Virus record (IMG/VR): IMGVR_UViG_3300024264_002217
Span: 1-38,230 of that record
Source of the DNA: a virus
Length of the DNA stretch: 38,230 nt
Strand: one strand, 5' to 3'
Below are positions 37,126-38,230 of this stretch, one piece after another. The translations under genes and the position numbers were made by a program. Within the stretch, counting starts at the first letter, position 1. Each line of letters starts with the position of its first letter. The notes below the pieces were generated by a model. The model was not told the origin of the DNA. It saw only the letters and a program-made list of their open reading frames with translations, and did not search any database.

Positions 37126-38230
37126 TTATAAGTAAGTAATCTTGTTGTCGTCTTCTTTTGTTTTAGGTAACCAACCTGTAGTGCCATCTTTATAGAGAAC
37201 TCTATTTCTAGATGGTCCTTTTTGGAGTACCTTTTCTATTATTTTATTTTCTACTAATTCATTGTCATTTTCATCTACTACTTTCCAGTCAGAAGGTTCC
37301 AATCCTCTTGCTTCATCTGGGAGTACTTGTTCTGATTCAACTTCTATGTCGTTAATATCTTCTTCTTCAAAATTATCCCATAAGTCTTCTTCTAATTCGT
37401 CTTCATATTCATCATAAAGATTCTTTCTATTAGCATGATCAAATGCAAAGTTAGCTGCAACTACTAATGAGATAGCTAAAGGATCAAAGACAAATATAAT
37501 TACTAGGAGTAGGATATTAATTATTTTATCCATAGGAGTTCCAGTAAGTCCTGAAAGGTACTGTAAAGGTCCTAACTCACCTACGGTGTCTGAGCTATTC
37601 TGGAATGATAGTATTTTAAGTTGTATTGTTTGTAAACTATCAGCTGCTACTGTTCTCTTTGCGTTAGCTTCTTTACGATTCTCTTCTTCAATCCCAATAC
37701 GCGATTGAGCCAATCTAAGCTCAGCAGTTGAGACTGTTGATCTAAGACCGCCCACAGCCGATGTGTCCCGTACTTGAATCGAGGTAGCTTTAGCATTAGA
37801 GAGAGTACTAATATTGCCAGATATTCTTTCAAGTTCCTCATCATACCTACTAACATCATCTTCATAAAATTTAGCTTTGTTTTCTAAAAACTCTATTTGG
37901 TTCTCATTAACTACTAGCTTCTGATACGTTTCTTGATATGCTGCACTTAAAAATCCGTATATACCCATACTAGTAATTAATACTAATACTACCGCAGCTA
38001 TGGAGAGATACGTTCTAAGAAGCTTATTGATAGTATTCCAATACTGATATAAGAGAGAAGCTATGACAAGTTTAGCTACTTCTAATGAACCAGCCATTAT
38101 AACAACTTCAAATGTAGCTCCAGCAAATAGTTTAGATAGTCCACTTACTGAATAAAAAGCAGCAGAAGCAGATACCGATAGTGCCGATATCGCTATGATG
38201 GACGGAAATATATTACGTTGTATTCTTTTT
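37126..38230 (-). CDS. Multi-pass coiled-coil membrane protein, 5' end cut by the window edge
   Basis: The frame remains open to the right edge (44 codons upstream of the first ATG at 38097), with hydrophobic sequence there (SIIAISALSVSASAAFYSVSGLSKLFAG), so the ATG at 38097 is probably internal. About 367 residues are visible: three membrane spans near the N-terminus (the last YLSIAAVVLVLITSMGIYGFL), a coiled coil (ENQIEFLENKAKFYEDDVSRYDEELERI...), a further span (INILLLVIIFVFDPLAISLVV), and an acidic cytoplasmic tail ending in a basic beta segment. It resembles a membrane protein of large marine T4-like phages whose role is unknown; it could scaffold a membrane complex. Confidence 0.7.
   Translation of the reverse strand, partial: KRIQRNIFPSIIAISALSVSASAAFYSVSGLSKLFAGATFEVVIMAGSLEVAKLVIASLLYQYWNTINKLLRTYLSIAAVVLVLITSMGIYGFLSAAYQETYQKLVVNENQIEFLENKAKFYEDDVSRYDEELERISGNISTLSNAKATSIQVRDTSAVGGLRSTVSTAELRLAQSRIGIEEENRKEANAKRTVAADSLQTIQLKILSFQNSSDTVGELGPLQYLSGLTGTPMDKIINILLLVIIFVFDPLAISLVVAANFAFDHANRKNLYDEYEDELEEDLWDNFEEEDINDIEVESEQVLPDEARGLEPSDWKVVDENDNELVENKIIEKVLQKGPSRNRVLYKDGTTGWLPKTKEDDNKITYL

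Noticed and set aside
37647-37865. A second minus-strand frame inside the membrane protein gene
   Set aside because: It lies entirely within the coiled-coil coding region in another frame, has no leader of its own, and looks like a composition shadow.

Overview
All protein genes in this 38.2 kb, AT-rich window run leftward on the minus strand. They are packed with 1-20 nt gaps or overlapping stop/start codons, and I see no tRNA, rRNA, CRISPR array or insertion sequence. Gene content points to a large tailed dsDNA phage of the marine T4-like type: a phage ThyA, a DUF932 protein, a RecB/Cas4-like nuclease, DUF1599, a phage lytic enzyme, a serine-rich virion-type protein ending in a Hint domain, many small unknown genes, and a very large set of sugar and surface-polysaccharide genes of the kind carried by big marine myoviruses. 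This assignment is an inference; no terminase, portal or capsid gene lies in the window. I recognise 60 genes, two of them cut by the window edges. Six are very short genes that lie partly or wholly in apparent gaps.

Layout, in the direction of transcription (right to left). 38.2-34.0 kb: a multi-pass coiled-coil membrane protein, a ferredoxin-reductase-like flavoprotein, a GT10-like glycosyltransferase, DUF1599 and a PD-(D/E)XK nuclease. 34.0-33.8 kb: a ribbon-helix-helix regulator behind two abutting 16-bp palindromes. 33.8-17.2 kb: an almost gapless glycan locus with GT-B and GT-A glycosyltransferases, a NeuB-type synthase, a CMP-sugar synthetase-like protein, a GT42/DUF115-like transferase, a UDP-sugar dehydrogenase without its C-terminal domain, an SDR epimerase, a PhnW-like aminotransferase, an ATP-grasp enzyme and two HAD phosphatases. 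17.2-13.3 kb: small phage proteins, a degenerate HNH protein and a membrane-anchored lytic enzyme. 14.4-10.4 kb: four SGNH-type proteins, three of them adjacent. 10.4-7.0 kb: DUF932, small proteins and the Hint-domain protein. 7.0-2.0 kb: sulfotransferase, 2OG oxygenase, glycosyltransferases, a fifth SGNH protein, ThyA and radical SAM/SPASM. 2.0-0 kb: small regulatory-looking proteins (zincin, Myb-like, GIY-YIG-like, DksA-like zinc finger, SET domain).

Regulation is unusually readable. Ten leaders carry a near-identical sigma70-type promoter: TTGnnn, a 17-bp spacer (16 in one case), then TATATT, usually preceded by TTCT or TTCG. Several -35 boxes overlap the stop codon of the upstream gene. 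These promoters divide the window into short operons plus the long glycan operon.

The most interesting candidates are: the Hint protein, whose N-terminus resembles the Mg/ATP site of (possibly circularly permuted) ATP-grasp ligases; the phage-encoded nonulosonic-acid-type glycan module; the SGNH paralogue expansion; and the stop-codon-embedded promoter family. Functional calls rest on motifs read by eye; no database search was run.
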